From the NCBI GenBank assembly GCA_050018415.1, contig JBEKAB010000003.1, positions 62,001 through 126,000 on the forward strand: 64,000 nucleotides of DNA, read 5' to 3'. Positions 16,338-25,373 of this stretch are shown here, in pieces (within the stretch, counting starts at the first letter, position 1; the number at the start of each line of letters is the position of its first letter). A program made the translations under genes and the position numbers. The notes beneath the pieces were generated by a model. It saw only the letters and a list, made by a program, of their open reading frames with translations, ran no database searches and was not told the DNA's origin. The stretch comes from UBA1161 sp002311745 (GTDB taxonomy: Bacteria; Planctomycetota; Phycisphaerae; Tepidisphaerales; Tepidisphaeraceae).

Positions 16338-17672
16338 TCACCGGCCGCGTCCTTTGTCGCGGTGATCGCGATACCGGGCCGGCGTCTCGCCCATCGCCAC
16401 GCGGAACACGCGGGTCATGTACTGAACGCTGCTGAATCCCGCTTCCCGGGCAACCTGTTTGATGGTCATGTCCGGCCGCAGCAGAAGCTCCTTGACCCGA
16501 GACAGCCGCAGGCGCTCGATTTCCTCGTGGATGGTGTGGCCAATCACGCGTTTCATACGCTGCTGAAGCGACGCCCGCGAGATGCCCAGATGCGCCAGCA
16601 CGTCCTTGACGCGCAGCCCGCGGCAGCCGCGCTCCCGGATGAATCGGATGGCCCGGTTGACCTCGTCGTCGTCGCTGGCCACCACGTCGGTGGAAAGCCG
16701 GGTCACCACGCCGCGAGGCGGGACGACTTGGCGCTCGTTGGCCTTGCGGCCCGCCATCAATTGGTCCAGGAGCTGCGCCGCCTGATAACCGATCTGCTCG
16801 GCGTTGACGTCAACGCTGGTCAATTGCGGAATGGACAGCTCGCACAAATAATCATCGTTGTCCACGCCGATCACCGCCACTTCGTCCGGCACCGCCACGC
16901 CGGCGCGGCGGCACGCGTCGAGAACGAGCAAGCCCCGCTCGTCGTTGCAGGCCATGATACCCGTCGGCTTGGGCAGGGCTTTGAGCCACGCGGTGAGCTT
17001 GTCCTGCTCCTGTTCCCAGGAATCGAGAGCTGCGGCGGGGTAAATGTCACAGGCATAGTTCGCCGCCGCGATGGCACGGCAGAACGCTTCGCGTCGCTCG
17101 TCCAGGCCGGAATGCACTCCCGCGGGCCGGCCGACAAACGCGAAATTCTTCAGCCCGCGCTCCAGCAGGTGCTCCGCCGCCAGATTGGACACGCGGGCGT
17201 GATCCCCCTTGACGTAGGGAAACGGCGGCTCGGGAACCATGCCGCGCAAGTTGATCACGGGGATTCCCAGATGCTGCAAAATTTGCGTCATCTCGGGGGT
17301 ATCGATGCGCGCCAGAATCCCGTCGCCCTTCCAGTCTTTGAGCCATTGGGGGGGCGGTTGACCCAGGCCGCGGGGTTGGAAATGGGTGGACCAACCTCCA
17401 TGTTCGCGGTTGTACTTGGCGACGCCACGTAACAAGCCGCGGCCATACGACCCGGAGGTCTCGATCAACAGCGCCACGTGACGCAGCGCCGGCTTGGTGT
17501 CGGCGAGGCGGGCGCTGACGGGGGAATGGCCTGGAGCCGTTGCAGATGGGCGCGCCCGCCGCGAGGGCTCGGCCTGTGCCAAACCCCGTCCCTTTCGTTG
17601 CGAGCGCCGGCCGGCGCTGCCCAATCGACTTGTTCCGGCGTGGCCCCCGGGGCCGGAAGGCTCCATCGTCAC
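16338..17672 (-). CDS. XylR-type transcription regulator of the pectin locus
   Basis: The 444-residue product has a basic, low-complexity N-terminus (about residues 1-60), a XylR/LacI-like sensor (about 65-330; RHVALLIETSGSYGRGLLRG, MACNDERGLLVLDACR, VAVIGVDNDDYLCELS) and a C-terminal AraC-type HTH pair (about 345-440; LAHLGISRASLQQRMKR, REAGFSSVQYMTRVFR). It lies between two GH28 genes, one divergent (17854) and one downstream on the same strand, and probably controls both. The start is GTG 17672 or ATG 17666; GGAGGA is 4 or 10 nt upstream. It is clearly paralogous to the regulator at 5735-6985. Confidence 0.9.
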   Translation of the reverse strand: MTMEPSGPGGHAGTSRLGSAGRRSQRKGRGLAQAEPSRRARPSATAPGHSPVSARLADTKPALRHVALLIETSGSYGRGLLRGVAKYNREHGGWSTHFQPRGLGQPPPQWLKDWKGDGILARIDTPEMTQILQHLGIPVINLRGMVPEPPFPYVKGDHARVSNLAAEHLLERGLKNFAFVGRPAGVHSGLDERREAFCRAIAAANYACDIYPAAALDSWEQEQDKLTAWLKALPKPTGIMACNDERGLLVLDACRRAGVAVPDEVAVIGVDNDDYLCELSIPQLTSVDVNAEQIGYQAAQLLDQLMAGRKANERQVVPPRGVVTRLSTDVVASDDDEVNRAIRFIRERGCRGLRVKDVLAHLGISRASLQQRMKRVIGHTIHEEIERLRLSRVKELLLRPDMTIKQVAREAGFSSVQYMTRVFRVAMGETPARYRDHRDKGRGR

Positions 17673-17853
17673 AAGCTCCTCCGCAAAAGTCCTGGCCCCG
17701 GTGCCGTGGGCCTGCTACCCTCCAACGCCTGGATCGAAAACGGTTAAAAGCGGCGGGATTGTAGCATATTTGCCCGAGCGTGCGCCCAGAATGGCGGATT
17801 GTAACGGTCGCGAATTGGCTCTATTGTGTAGGCATCTGGAGGAAGGAATCGCC

Positions 17854-19275
17854 ATGGATCAACCGATGGGCCGGCCGTCCGGCTGGCTGAACGTTTTGGA
17901 TTGCGGCGCGGTCCCGGACGGCGCCACCGCGTGCACCGCCGCCCTGCAAAAAGCCGTCGACCGATGTGGACAAGCCGGCGGGGGAACCGTGCTGGTGCCC
18001 GCCGGAGGCTACGTCACCGGAACCCTGTGGATGCGCAGCAACGTCACCCTGCACCTGGACAGCGGGGCAACGCTCCTGGGTGCGCAGGACCTGAGGGCGT
18101 TTCCCCTGTGGACCAGCCAGTGGGAAGGCCCCGGCGTCAAGCCGGCCCACGCCGCCCTGATCGCCGGCGAAAACCTCCAAAACATCGCCATCACCGGACG
18201 CGGAACTCTCGACGGCCGCGGGCAATTCTGGTGGGACCTGTTCCGTCAAAACAAGCTCCAACACGTTCGGCCCAACCTCCTCCGCCTGGTCGATTGCCGC
18301 GACGTGCTGATCGACGGCATCTTTCTGACCCATTCCCCCTTCTGGACCCTCAACCCGACGGCTTGCGATAACCTGACCATCACCCGAGTGACGATCCGCA
18401 ATCCTGACACGTCGCCGAACACGGATGGGATCAATCCCGATTCGTGCCGCAACGTGCACATCTCCGACTGCCACGTCGACGTGGGAGATGACTGCGTCAC
18501 GATCAAGTCGGGCACGGAGGAGGACGGACGGGCCAACCTGCGCCCCTGCGAAAACCTCACCATCACCAATTGCACGATGCTCCACGGCCACGGGGGCGTG
18601 GTCATGGGCAGCGAAATGAGCGGGGGCGTGCGCAACATCGCCATCTCCAACTGCGTCTTCTGCGGCACGGACCGGGGCATCCGCCTCAAGTCCCGGCGCG
18701 GCCGCGGCAATGCCATCGAAGACCTGCGCGTGGACAACATCGTCATGGAGGATGTGCTGTGTCCCATGGCGGTGAACCTGTTCTACGAATGCGGGGCCGA
18801 AGGCTCGGCCAAGGTGAAGGACAAATCCGCTCACCCGGTGGACGCCGGCACGCCACAGTTCCGGCGCCTGCGGTACAGCAACATCCTGGCCCGCCGGGTG
18901 AAGTACGCCGCGGCGTACGTCATGGGGTTGCCGGAGATGTTCGTCGAGGACGTCAGCTTCAACGCCGTCTCGGTCTATCTGGATCCCGACAACACCAAAG
19001 GCGGAGCGCCGGTGATGGCGCCGGACATCCCCGACATGTGCCGCGCCGGCGTGTTCATCCAAAATGCACGCAACATAAGACTGCGCGGCGTGGATATTCA
19101 CCATCAGCTTGGCCCGGCGGTCTCCATCAGCAATTCCGCGGACGTGACGATCAGGGATCTATGGGCCCAGCGCGACGGCAGCCACCCGCTGGTGGAAGTG
19201 AATGGCGCCGAGGCCGGCGAGGACAACGGCCACGGCGTGGAACTAGCCACCGGCGCCGGGCGATCACGATCCTAA
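17854..19275 (+). CDS. Cytoplasmic GH28 family glycoside hydrolase
   Basis: The start at ATG 17854 follows a strong GGAGGAAGG. The upstream open frame to 17494 is antisense to the regulator and is ignored. The 473-residue product has no signal peptide and begins directly with the pectinase fold (LNVLDCGAVPDGATACTAAL). The catalytic set is complete: NTDGIN, VGDDCVTIKSG, GHGGVVMGSE and RGIRLKSRRGRG. It is divergent from the XylR-type regulator with a 181-bp shared promoter region. The exported enzyme at 14.8-16.1 kb could trim pectin outside the cytoplasm, while this one would finish imported oligosaccharides; that division is inferred. Confidence 0.9.
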   Translation: MDQPMGRPSGWLNVLDCGAVPDGATACTAALQKAVDRCGQAGGGTVLVPAGGYVTGTLWMRSNVTLHLDSGATLLGAQDLRAFPLWTSQWEGPGVKPAHAALIAGENLQNIAITGRGTLDGRGQFWWDLFRQNKLQHVRPNLLRLVDCRDVLIDGIFLTHSPFWTLNPTACDNLTITRVTIRNPDTSPNTDGINPDSCRNVHISDCHVDVGDDCVTIKSGTEEDGRANLRPCENLTITNCTMLHGHGGVVMGSEMSGGVRNIAISNCVFCGTDRGIRLKSRRGRGNAIEDLRVDNIVMEDVLCPMAVNLFYECGAEGSAKVKDKSAHPVDAGTPQFRRLRYSNILARRVKYAAAYVMGLPEMFVEDVSFNAVSVYLDPDNTKGGAPVMAPDIPDMCRAGVFIQNARNIRLRGVDIHHQLGPAVSISNSADVTIRDLWAQRDGSHPLVEVNGAEAGEDNGHGVELATGAGRSRS

Positions 19276-19302
19276 CACCGCCTCGGCCCGGTGATTGATC
19301 CC

Positions 19303-22300
19303 TCACGACGGCTCGCGCTGCCCGTCCCACGTCCACAGCACGATGTTTTGCATCAGCGGCAGGGCATAGGACGGACTGTACCCCGCGATGCCCCAGGCGC
19401 TTGTCCCCAAAAGCCCGCTGGTCAGATCCAGCGGCAGTACGATCACGTGCCCCTTGCCCGCGCGGAACATCATCGGCTGCCTCGGCGCATCGGCCAGCGT
19501 ACGCACAAATTCCCGCACGAGCACCGCCGAAACATCCTCCATCCCGTCGGCGCTGGCCGTCAGCAGCGGATGAGCCGCGTCGATCGGCTCCAAATGCGCA
19601 TCGGGAAACGCCCGCGCCAGCAGATCATCCTGCACGCTGCGAAAAAAATCGCCGGCGATGCCGCACGGATCAACCAGCAACACCCCGCCGCCGTCGACGT
19701 ATTTCTTGACCGCATCCACCTGCGCATCGGTGGCCTTCAACGCGGCCGTGCCGGTCAGGTGCGCCAGCGGCGGATTTGAAGCCGCCACGTCCTGCACGTC
19801 CGTCGCCTCCAGGGCGATGTCCAAACCGGTCTGCTGGCGGAACCACCGCGCCGCCCGCGGCCAGGCGGCGGGCTCCGGGTCCCAGTTGCCATCGTAGCGC
19901 AGGCGCGCCAGGCGCATCGCCGCCGCCGCCGGCGTCGCCGCCGCCGCGATCTGCTCCGATTCCAACCGGTTCCTCAGCGCGCTTTTTCCCGCGGCGTACA
20001 GAACCAGATTCACGCCCAGCTCGAACGCCCCCGGCGCGGAGTTGTCCTGCCGAAGCTGCCAATGCCGCGTGATGTCCGTCGGCCAGTGCATCATGAGGAT
20101 GCGCGATCCGTTGGTGATCACGCGGATGGTGGGCGCTTCGGTGATTTTGTAAACCACCGACCGCAGCGGATGATCCGGCGGCAGGTCCGTCCACGGATAT
20201 TGCGGAAACAGTCGCTGGCCCAAATCCGTCACGAACTGCGAAAACGCCGCGCTCTCCCCGTCCGCTTGCGTCAGCAGCATCCCGCCGTTTTCGATGTACT
20301 TCCGCAGCTTCTGGTCATCCTCCGGCGCCCACGGCGGCGGCCGATCGCTGGCCAGGTACAGGATCGGGCTATCCGTCCAGTCGTGCCAGTCATGGTTCAG
20401 CGGCACCACCTGCCAGTTCAGCGGCCGTTCCAACTGCGCGCTGGCGAAGCGCGCCAAATTGGCCACATCCCGCGGCCGGTTGGCCCAATCCCCGTCGAAC
20501 CGCAGCTTGTTCATGATCACCGGATGCCGCCCACGCGCCAGAAACAACAGCGCATACGACGTGCCCACCAGGTTCCCGTACGACGTGTTCCACGACCCAT
20601 CCCCGTTTTGCCAGGCCATCGCGTCCGCCGCACGCTCCCGGTACCAGTCGTGGCTGCCGAAGTACTTGAACCCCGACGCCAGACCGGTGCGCTCCAGACC
20701 GTACAGCGTGTACGTCCAATCCTCCTCCCCCTCTTGCGTGATCACGCTGTTGTCCCCGTCTTCCAGCCATGCCAAGCCCTTGGCCAGCGCCGGTGAGAAC
20801 GGCGGCCGGCCCACGCGCTCGCCCCAGTCCTGGGCATCCAGATAATCCTGCGTGACAAACAGCGACGCGATCCCCGCCAGCGTCATCGAGCGACGCGCAT
20901 TCTGGTCGCCGTTCTTGTACGTCCACTGCCCGTCGGGCAACTGGCAACCTGTCCAGTGTTCCTGCACGTCGCGCCAGAACCGGATCGGCACCGCCGCACC
21001 CGCCTCCGCCCCCGACCACACCCCCAAGAGCCCGTACTGTGAATTGGAGTTGTCCCAGAAGAAAACCCCGCTGTGCCGCGGAAACTGATCCGTGTACGTA
21101 AACGCCCCGCCGTCCTGCGCCCCCAACAACCATTGGACGTCCTGCCGGATGATCGCCTGATCCTGCCGGCGGTTGTACAGCGCCAGCGCCGTCGCCCGGA
21201 TCGCCCGCCCGTAGGTCTGCGCCCTGTCGTCCATCCGCAGCCTTTTCACCGCGTCGATCGCGCCGCTCATGAACTTGCCGTGAATGTCCAATCGCTGGTC
21301 ATGGGTTGCCAGGCCGCTCTGCATCAGGGCGTACACGGCCAGGCTCTGCAGCCCGTCGTAGTACTCGGCCGTTGTCGCGCCCGGCGGTAGTCGCGTGCCG
21401 TCGAACTGCTGCAGAAGAAAATCAACCCCTTTTTTGATCGATGCGCCGATTTGGGCATCGGTAATGCCGGCGCTGGGCAGCGGCGTCGCCCGCACGGCGG
21501 GACGCGCCGCCGCCGTGGGGGCGGTCGTGGTGGAACCGGCCGCCGCCGGCTGCGTCGCGGCCCCTGCCTGCGGCGCTTCCTGTTCCGGCGTTCCCGACGG
21601 CGCCGTCGCCGCGGGCTGCGTCTGCGGCGGCTCGCGCACACCCGCCATTAACCGGTCACGCAACCAGTCGCGGTACATCCACGACTTTTCCAACTCGCTG
21701 CGAAGATACGGATCCTCGATCGGGCGCCCCGCTGTCAGCCGCTCCAGTTCCTGATACTTCTGATACGCTGCGCCGTACTGCCCCGAAACCGTCAAGTTCT
21801 CCGCGTTTTGCTTGATGGACAGCAGTTCGCTGCGATGGGCCTGCTCCCAGGCCGTTTCCCGCCCGATCCGCGACACGTACCAGACCAACACCGCCACCAG
21901 GACCGCCGCGGCGACGACCGCCACCGCCGCCACCAGCCGCGTTTTGCGCTCCGTCTCGTCCAAACCCCCGCGCCACCGCGGCGCAAGCGCCGAAGACTGA
22001 CGCGATGCTAGCGGAAACCATTGCGGCCCCGGTTCGCCGCTGGGCGGTGGCGGAATCCCCGACAGCGGCGGCGGCGCCCACACCGGCGGCAAGGCTGGCG
22101 GAGGAGGCGGATTCTGCGGCTGCGTCCACTGCACCAGGTCCGATTCCTCGAAGTCGACGTGCACTTCCCCCACGGCCGCGGCCGCCTGGTGCGTCAGCAG
22201 CGACTGCTCCACCGCCTCCGGAACCTTGTTGTCCGCGCTCTCGGCCTCCCCTTCGCCCTGTTTCGGCGGCGCTTCGGGGCCACCTTCCGGCGCCGGCGTT

Positions 22301-22434
22301 GCAACCGGCGGTGGCGGCGGCGCCTCCAGGAGCATCGTCCCCCCGCACGCCGGGCAGATCGTCACCGTCCCGGCCAGCTTGCTGCTAAACCACAATATCT
22401 TCCCGCACTTGGGACACTGTGTGGTGAAAACCAT
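19303..22434 (-). CDS. Zinc-ribbon, membrane-anchored protein with two DUF4159 domains
   Basis: The 1043-residue product starts with a zinc ribbon (CPKCGKILWF...ICPACGG, residues 8-34), then a Pro-rich region and a membrane span (about 170-190, VAAVAVVAAAVLVAVLVWYV). After a Pro/Ala/Thr linker comes an all-helical region resembling prenyltransferase/squalene-cyclase repeats (about 330-640). Two copies of a DUF4159-like domain follow (about 650-830, starting LRFDGDW; about 860-1040, starting LRYDGNW, each with a LYLASD- or LTGTAAL-like strand and a GGMLL/GGVLL turn). Such architecture is common in planctomycetes; the function is not known. The zinc ribbon on the cytoplasmic side is the usual topology. 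Confidence 0.85.
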   Translation of the reverse strand: MVFTTQCPKCGKILWFSSKLAGTVTICPACGGTMLLEAPPPPPVATPAPEGGPEAPPKQGEGEAESADNKVPEAVEQSLLTHQAAAAVGEVHVDFEESDLVQWTQPQNPPPPPALPPVWAPPPLSGIPPPPSGEPGPQWFPLASRQSSALAPRWRGGLDETERKTRLVAAVAVVAAAVLVAVLVWYVSRIGRETAWEQAHRSELLSIKQNAENLTVSGQYGAAYQKYQELERLTAGRPIEDPYLRSELEKSWMYRDWLRDRLMAGVREPPQTQPAATAPSGTPEQEAPQAGAATQPAAAGSTTTAPTAAARPAVRATPLPSAGITDAQIGASIKKGVDFLLQQFDGTRLPPGATTAEYYDGLQSLAVYALMQSGLATHDQRLDIHGKFMSGAIDAVKRLRMDDRAQTYGRAIRATALALYNRRQDQAIIRQDVQWLLGAQDGGAFTYTDQFPRHSGVFFWDNSNSQYGLLGVWSGAEAGAAVPIRFWRDVQEHWTGCQLPDGQWTYKNGDQNARRSMTLAGIASLFVTQDYLDAQDWGERVGRPPFSPALAKGLAWLEDGDNSVITQEGEEDWTYTLYGLERTGLASGFKYFGSHDWYRERAADAMAWQNGDGSWNTSYGNLVGTSYALLFLARGRHPVIMNKLRFDGDWANRPRDVANLARFASAQLERPLNWQVVPLNHDWHDWTDSPILYLASDRPPPWAPEDDQKLRKYIENGGMLLTQADGESAAFSQFVTDLGQRLFPQYPWTDLPPDHPLRSVVYKITEAPTIRVITNGSRILMMHWPTDITRHWQLRQDNSAPGAFELGVNLVLYAAGKSALRNRLESEQIAAAATPAAAAMRLARLRYDGNWDPEPAAWPRAARWFRQQTGLDIALEATDVQDVAASNPPLAHLTGTAALKATDAQVDAVKKYVDGGGVLLVDPCGIAGDFFRSVQDDLLARAFPDAHLEPIDAAHPLLTASADGMEDVSAVLVREFVRTLADAPRQPMMFRAGKGHVIVLPLDLTSGLLGTSAWGIAGYSPSYALPLMQNIVLWTWDGQREPS

Positions 22435-22505
22435 GCGGCTCGTTCCGCGGCGAGAACCGGCCGCATTGTAAGCGGTCGCCCGCTAGGGAAGAAACGGGGG
22501 AATGA

Positions 22506-22578
22506 CGAAATTCGAATGACAAATGACGAATGAAATACGCTATTGCCTTTTCATTCGTCATTCGTCATTCGAATTTCG
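22506..22578. repeat. Near-perfect inverted repeat at the dinG-like stop codon
   Basis: A 30-nt arm (22506-22535, CGAAATTCGAATGAC then AAATGACGAATGAAA) pairs with 22549-22578 with one mismatch, leaving a loop of about 13 nt. The right arm encodes the last residues and stop of the DinG-like helicase. Words are shared with the repeat at 9161-9225. Confidence 0.8.
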
Positions 22579-24610
22579 CCCCGGGGCTCTGCTCGCCCCC
22601 CACGACGACCACGTTGCACTTCGGCAGGGATTGCAAAAACATCCGCCCGTAGCGCTTGGTCTTGATCCGGCTGTCCAGAATCACCACGATCCCGCGATCG
22701 CTCTTGCTGCGGATCAGCCGCCCGAACCCCTGCTTCAGACGCATGATCGCCTCGGGCACGCTGTATTGCATGAACGGATTTCCCCCGGCCCGCGTGATCG
22801 CCTCCAGGCGCGCCTCGATCACCGGCTCATCCGGCACGGAAAACGGCAGCTTCACGATGATCACATTGCGCAGGGCATCGCCGCGCACGTCGATCCCCTG
22901 CCAGAAACTGGCCGTGCCAAACAGCACCGCGTTGGGCGTGGCGCGGAACTGCTCCAGGAGCAGCTTCCTGCCGATCCCTTCCCCCTGTACCAGCAGCGGA
23001 TAACCCAATTCCGCCAGGGCGTCGCGCAGGCGCCCGGCCGCTTCCAGCAGCGAGCTGTAACTGGTGAACAGCACGAACGCCCCGCCGGTTGTTTGCTTCA
23101 GATAATGCAGGATCCGCTCGCACGCCGCCGGCAAAAAACGCCGCGCGTCATTCGGCTCGGGCAGGCCCGACTCGATGTACAGCGTCGCCTGCTTTTGGTA
23201 ATCAAACGGCGAGCCCAGCGCCAGCGTCCGCGCCCCCGTTGCCCCCAGCCGCGACACCATGTACGCAAACGATCCGTCGGCCCCGTTTCCCGCCGGGTCC
23301 TGATCGCCCGGCGGCCAGTCCGCCCCGCCGCCCCCGCCCGTGCACAGCGTCGCCGAGCACAGGATCACGCTGTGCAGCTTCTCGAACAGGTGCATCTTCA
23401 GACCCGCGGCCACGTTGATCGGCGCCGCGTGCAGGCTGACGTTCCGCTGGCTGCGCCCGCCCAATTCCATCCAATACACCGCGTCCGGCATCTTCTGCGA
23501 AACGATCGCCTCCAGCTCCTCGGCCAGCAGGCCGATCTTGCCCGCCATGGCATTGAGCTCGGTGATCTCCTCCGGCGACTGTAGCCGCGCCAGCATCGCC
23601 TTGAGGTGCGCCGACAAGTGCCGCAACGCCGGCGATAGATCGTTGTCCACCACCCCCGGCTCGTGCACGCGCCCGCTGGAGCGGCCGTGCTCCTCTTGCC
23701 AGTGGATCCAACGCTGGAAAAAATCGCTCACGCGGTCGTGCAAATCCACCACGGCCGCGATGGCGTCGTTAGCCGCCGCACCGTGCGTGCCCAACAATCC
23801 CTTGCCGCGCTTCGGATCGTACAGCACCCGAAGCTGATAGCGCAGCCCGCTTTCGCTGATTTGCAGGCCGAAATGCTCCGCCGCCTCGTCCTCCAGCGTG
23901 TGCGCTTCATCCAAAATCGCGATGTCGTACTTGGGCAGGTAATTCACCCCCGAGATGCGCAGAGCCAAATCCGAGAAAAACAGGGCGTGATTGACCACCA
24001 GTACGTCGCCGCCTTGCATCCGCCGCTTGGCGGCCTGCCAGAAGCAGCGCTCGTAAAATGTGCATTGCTTGCCCAGGCAATTGCCGTGCTCGGCGCAGAC
24101 GCGCTCCCACACCGCCGCCTCCGGCGTCGTGGGAAGATCGGCCAGCGAACCATCGGTGCTCTGCGCCGCCCAGCGCTCGATCAAGTGCAGCGACTGAAGC
24201 TGCTCCGGCTGATCGAACAGCATCCCCTGTCGCCCCCGCGCCTGCTGTAATCGCCGCCGGCACAGGTAATTGCTCCGCCCCTTGACCAGCACGGCCGTAA
24301 ATTCATCGGGATACACCGACTGAATCAGGGGAATGTCCTTCTCGATCAGTTGCTCCTGCAGCGAGATGGTGTGCGTGGAAATGACAACCCGCTTCTTCCT
24401 GCTCACCGCGAAATCGACCGCCGGCAGAAGATAGGCGAACGATTTTCCCACGCCCGTGCCCGCCTCCACCAGCAGGTGATTCCCACCGTCCAGCGCGCCC
24501 CGCACGGCCGCGGCCATCTCCATCTGCTGCGGCCGCGTTTCGTACAACCCTCCCAGCCGCCGTGCGACCGCGCCACCAGGACCGAGCATGGAATCCAGCG
24601 TCACCGCCAT
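22565..24610 (-). CDS. dinG: DinG/XPD-like ATP-dependent DNA helicase
   Basis: The start is placed at ATG 24610 (MAVTLDSMLGPGG); the frame continues upstream only through the neighbouring gene. The 681-residue superfamily 2 helicase has the Q-like YETRPQQMEMA, Walker A EAGTGVGKSFAYLLP, ISTHTISLQEQL (motif Ia), VVNHALFF, DEAHTLEDEA (DEAH box, motif II), FVLFTSYSSLLEAA and the C-terminal GTASFWQGIDVRGDALRNVII and QGFGRLIRSKSDRG motifs. Four cysteines (CRRR, CAEHGNCLGKQCTFYERC) could hold the iron-sulfur cluster typical of DinG. The likely role is unwinding R-loops or damaged DNA. The stop codon lies in a palindromic repeat. Confidence 0.9.
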   Translation of the reverse strand: MAVTLDSMLGPGGAVARRLGGLYETRPQQMEMAAAVRGALDGGNHLLVEAGTGVGKSFAYLLPAVDFAVSRKKRVVISTHTISLQEQLIEKDIPLIQSVYPDEFTAVLVKGRSNYLCRRRLQQARGRQGMLFDQPEQLQSLHLIERWAAQSTDGSLADLPTTPEAAVWERVCAEHGNCLGKQCTFYERCFWQAAKRRMQGGDVLVVNHALFFSDLALRISGVNYLPKYDIAILDEAHTLEDEAAEHFGLQISESGLRYQLRVLYDPKRGKGLLGTHGAAANDAIAAVVDLHDRVSDFFQRWIHWQEEHGRSSGRVHEPGVVDNDLSPALRHLSAHLKAMLARLQSPEEITELNAMAGKIGLLAEELEAIVSQKMPDAVYWMELGGRSQRNVSLHAAPINVAAGLKMHLFEKLHSVILCSATLCTGGGGGADWPPGDQDPAGNGADGSFAYMVSRLGATGARTLALGSPFDYQKQATLYIESGLPEPNDARRFLPAACERILHYLKQTTGGAFVLFTSYSSLLEAAGRLRDALAELGYPLLVQGEGIGRKLLLEQFRATPNAVLFGTASFWQGIDVRGDALRNVIIVKLPFSVPDEPVIEARLEAITRAGGNPFMQYSVPEAIMRLKQGFGRLIRSKSDRGIVVILDSRIKTKRYGRMFLQSLPKCNVVVVGGEQSPGAKFE

Positions 24611-24617
24611 GGCGTCT

Positions 24618-25025
24618 CTACGAACTTCCGGCCCACGCTTCGCGCTCCAGGAAGTTGTCCTCGTACGGCCGGCCGCCGCGCAGCCATGCGGCCAGCGACG
24701 CCAAAAGATACACCGGCACAAAAAACGGCCCCCAGCGCTGACACTGGCGAACGTGAACCCGCTCGTGAGCGCGCGTCGCATCCAAAAGCTGGCGGTTCCT
24801 GCCCAGAACCACGTGTCCCAGCGTCATGGCGCTGGCTCCGCCCGTCAGCACCAAGCCCGCAATCCATCGCAGAACAAATGTGCTTGCTCCACCCCAGACC
24901 TCCAATACACCGTCAACGATGCGTGCCCGGCCCCCGGTTAACAGCGTCAGTAACGTCATCACCAAGCCCAACGCCGTCGTCGGCAGAGCCCACAGATAAA
25001 TGACCCCTCGCAAGACGGTTCGCAT
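24618..25025 (-). CDS. Membrane protein with HExxH motif
   Basis: The 135-residue product (from ATG 25025; the open frame reaches a TTG at 25094) has hydrophobic segments around residues 5-25 and 50-65 and near the C-terminus (FFVPVYLLASLAAWL). The central DATRAHERVHVRQCQRWGP contains HERVH, matching the HExxH zinc-peptidase pattern in a conserved cytoplasmic or interfacial loop. Proteins with this AHExxHxxQ pattern are found in several bacterial phyla, and I know of no assigned function. It ends 7 nt before the dinG start and probably forms an operon with it. Peptidase activity is only suggested by the motif. Confidence 0.7.
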   Translation of the reverse strand: MRTVLRGVIYLWALPTTALGLVMTLLTLLTGGRARIVDGVLEVWGGASTFVLRWIAGLVLTGGASAMTLGHVVLGRNRQLLDATRAHERVHVRQCQRWGPFFVPVYLLASLAAWLRGGRPYEDNFLEREAWAGSS

Positions 25026-25179
25026 CAGTGCTTTCTTGAGAACCAGTGGACAACGTGAGGCAAGCTGCCGATAGGCTGTAACCAAATCAAGCAATCAGTG
25101 ACAATGATCCCGAATAACGTACAGCTCCTGTTCAAGCAGCTCCTAGTACGCATGAGGCCGCCGTGTGTGACCTAACACC

Positions 25180-25320
25180 TTATCCACAGCTTTAGTCCCA
25201 TAATGAGCGATGTATCGCCTTATACAGGAATAGCTTACGATGTCCAAGCGCAATTTATCCACAAAAGCCTTTCCTCTTCACTATGACTTCTACCAACTGA
25301 TTTCCATAATCTAATAGATG
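25180..25320 (+). other. DnaA-box region before dnaN, candidate origin
   Basis: Two exact TTATCCACA boxes (25180-25188 and 25255-25263) lie in the same orientation 75 bp apart. A degenerate TTATACAGG lies between them (25220-25228), and an AT-rich stretch follows (about 25268-25320, TTTCCATAATCTAATAG). This fits an origin or a DnaA-regulated promoter 110 bp ahead of dnaN. The whole gap 25095-25373 has no gene. Confidence 0.5.
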
Positions 25321-25373
25321 GGGTTACACTCGCCGTGCTCTGAAGGACACCCGACCATGGAAAGGCTCCAGGC

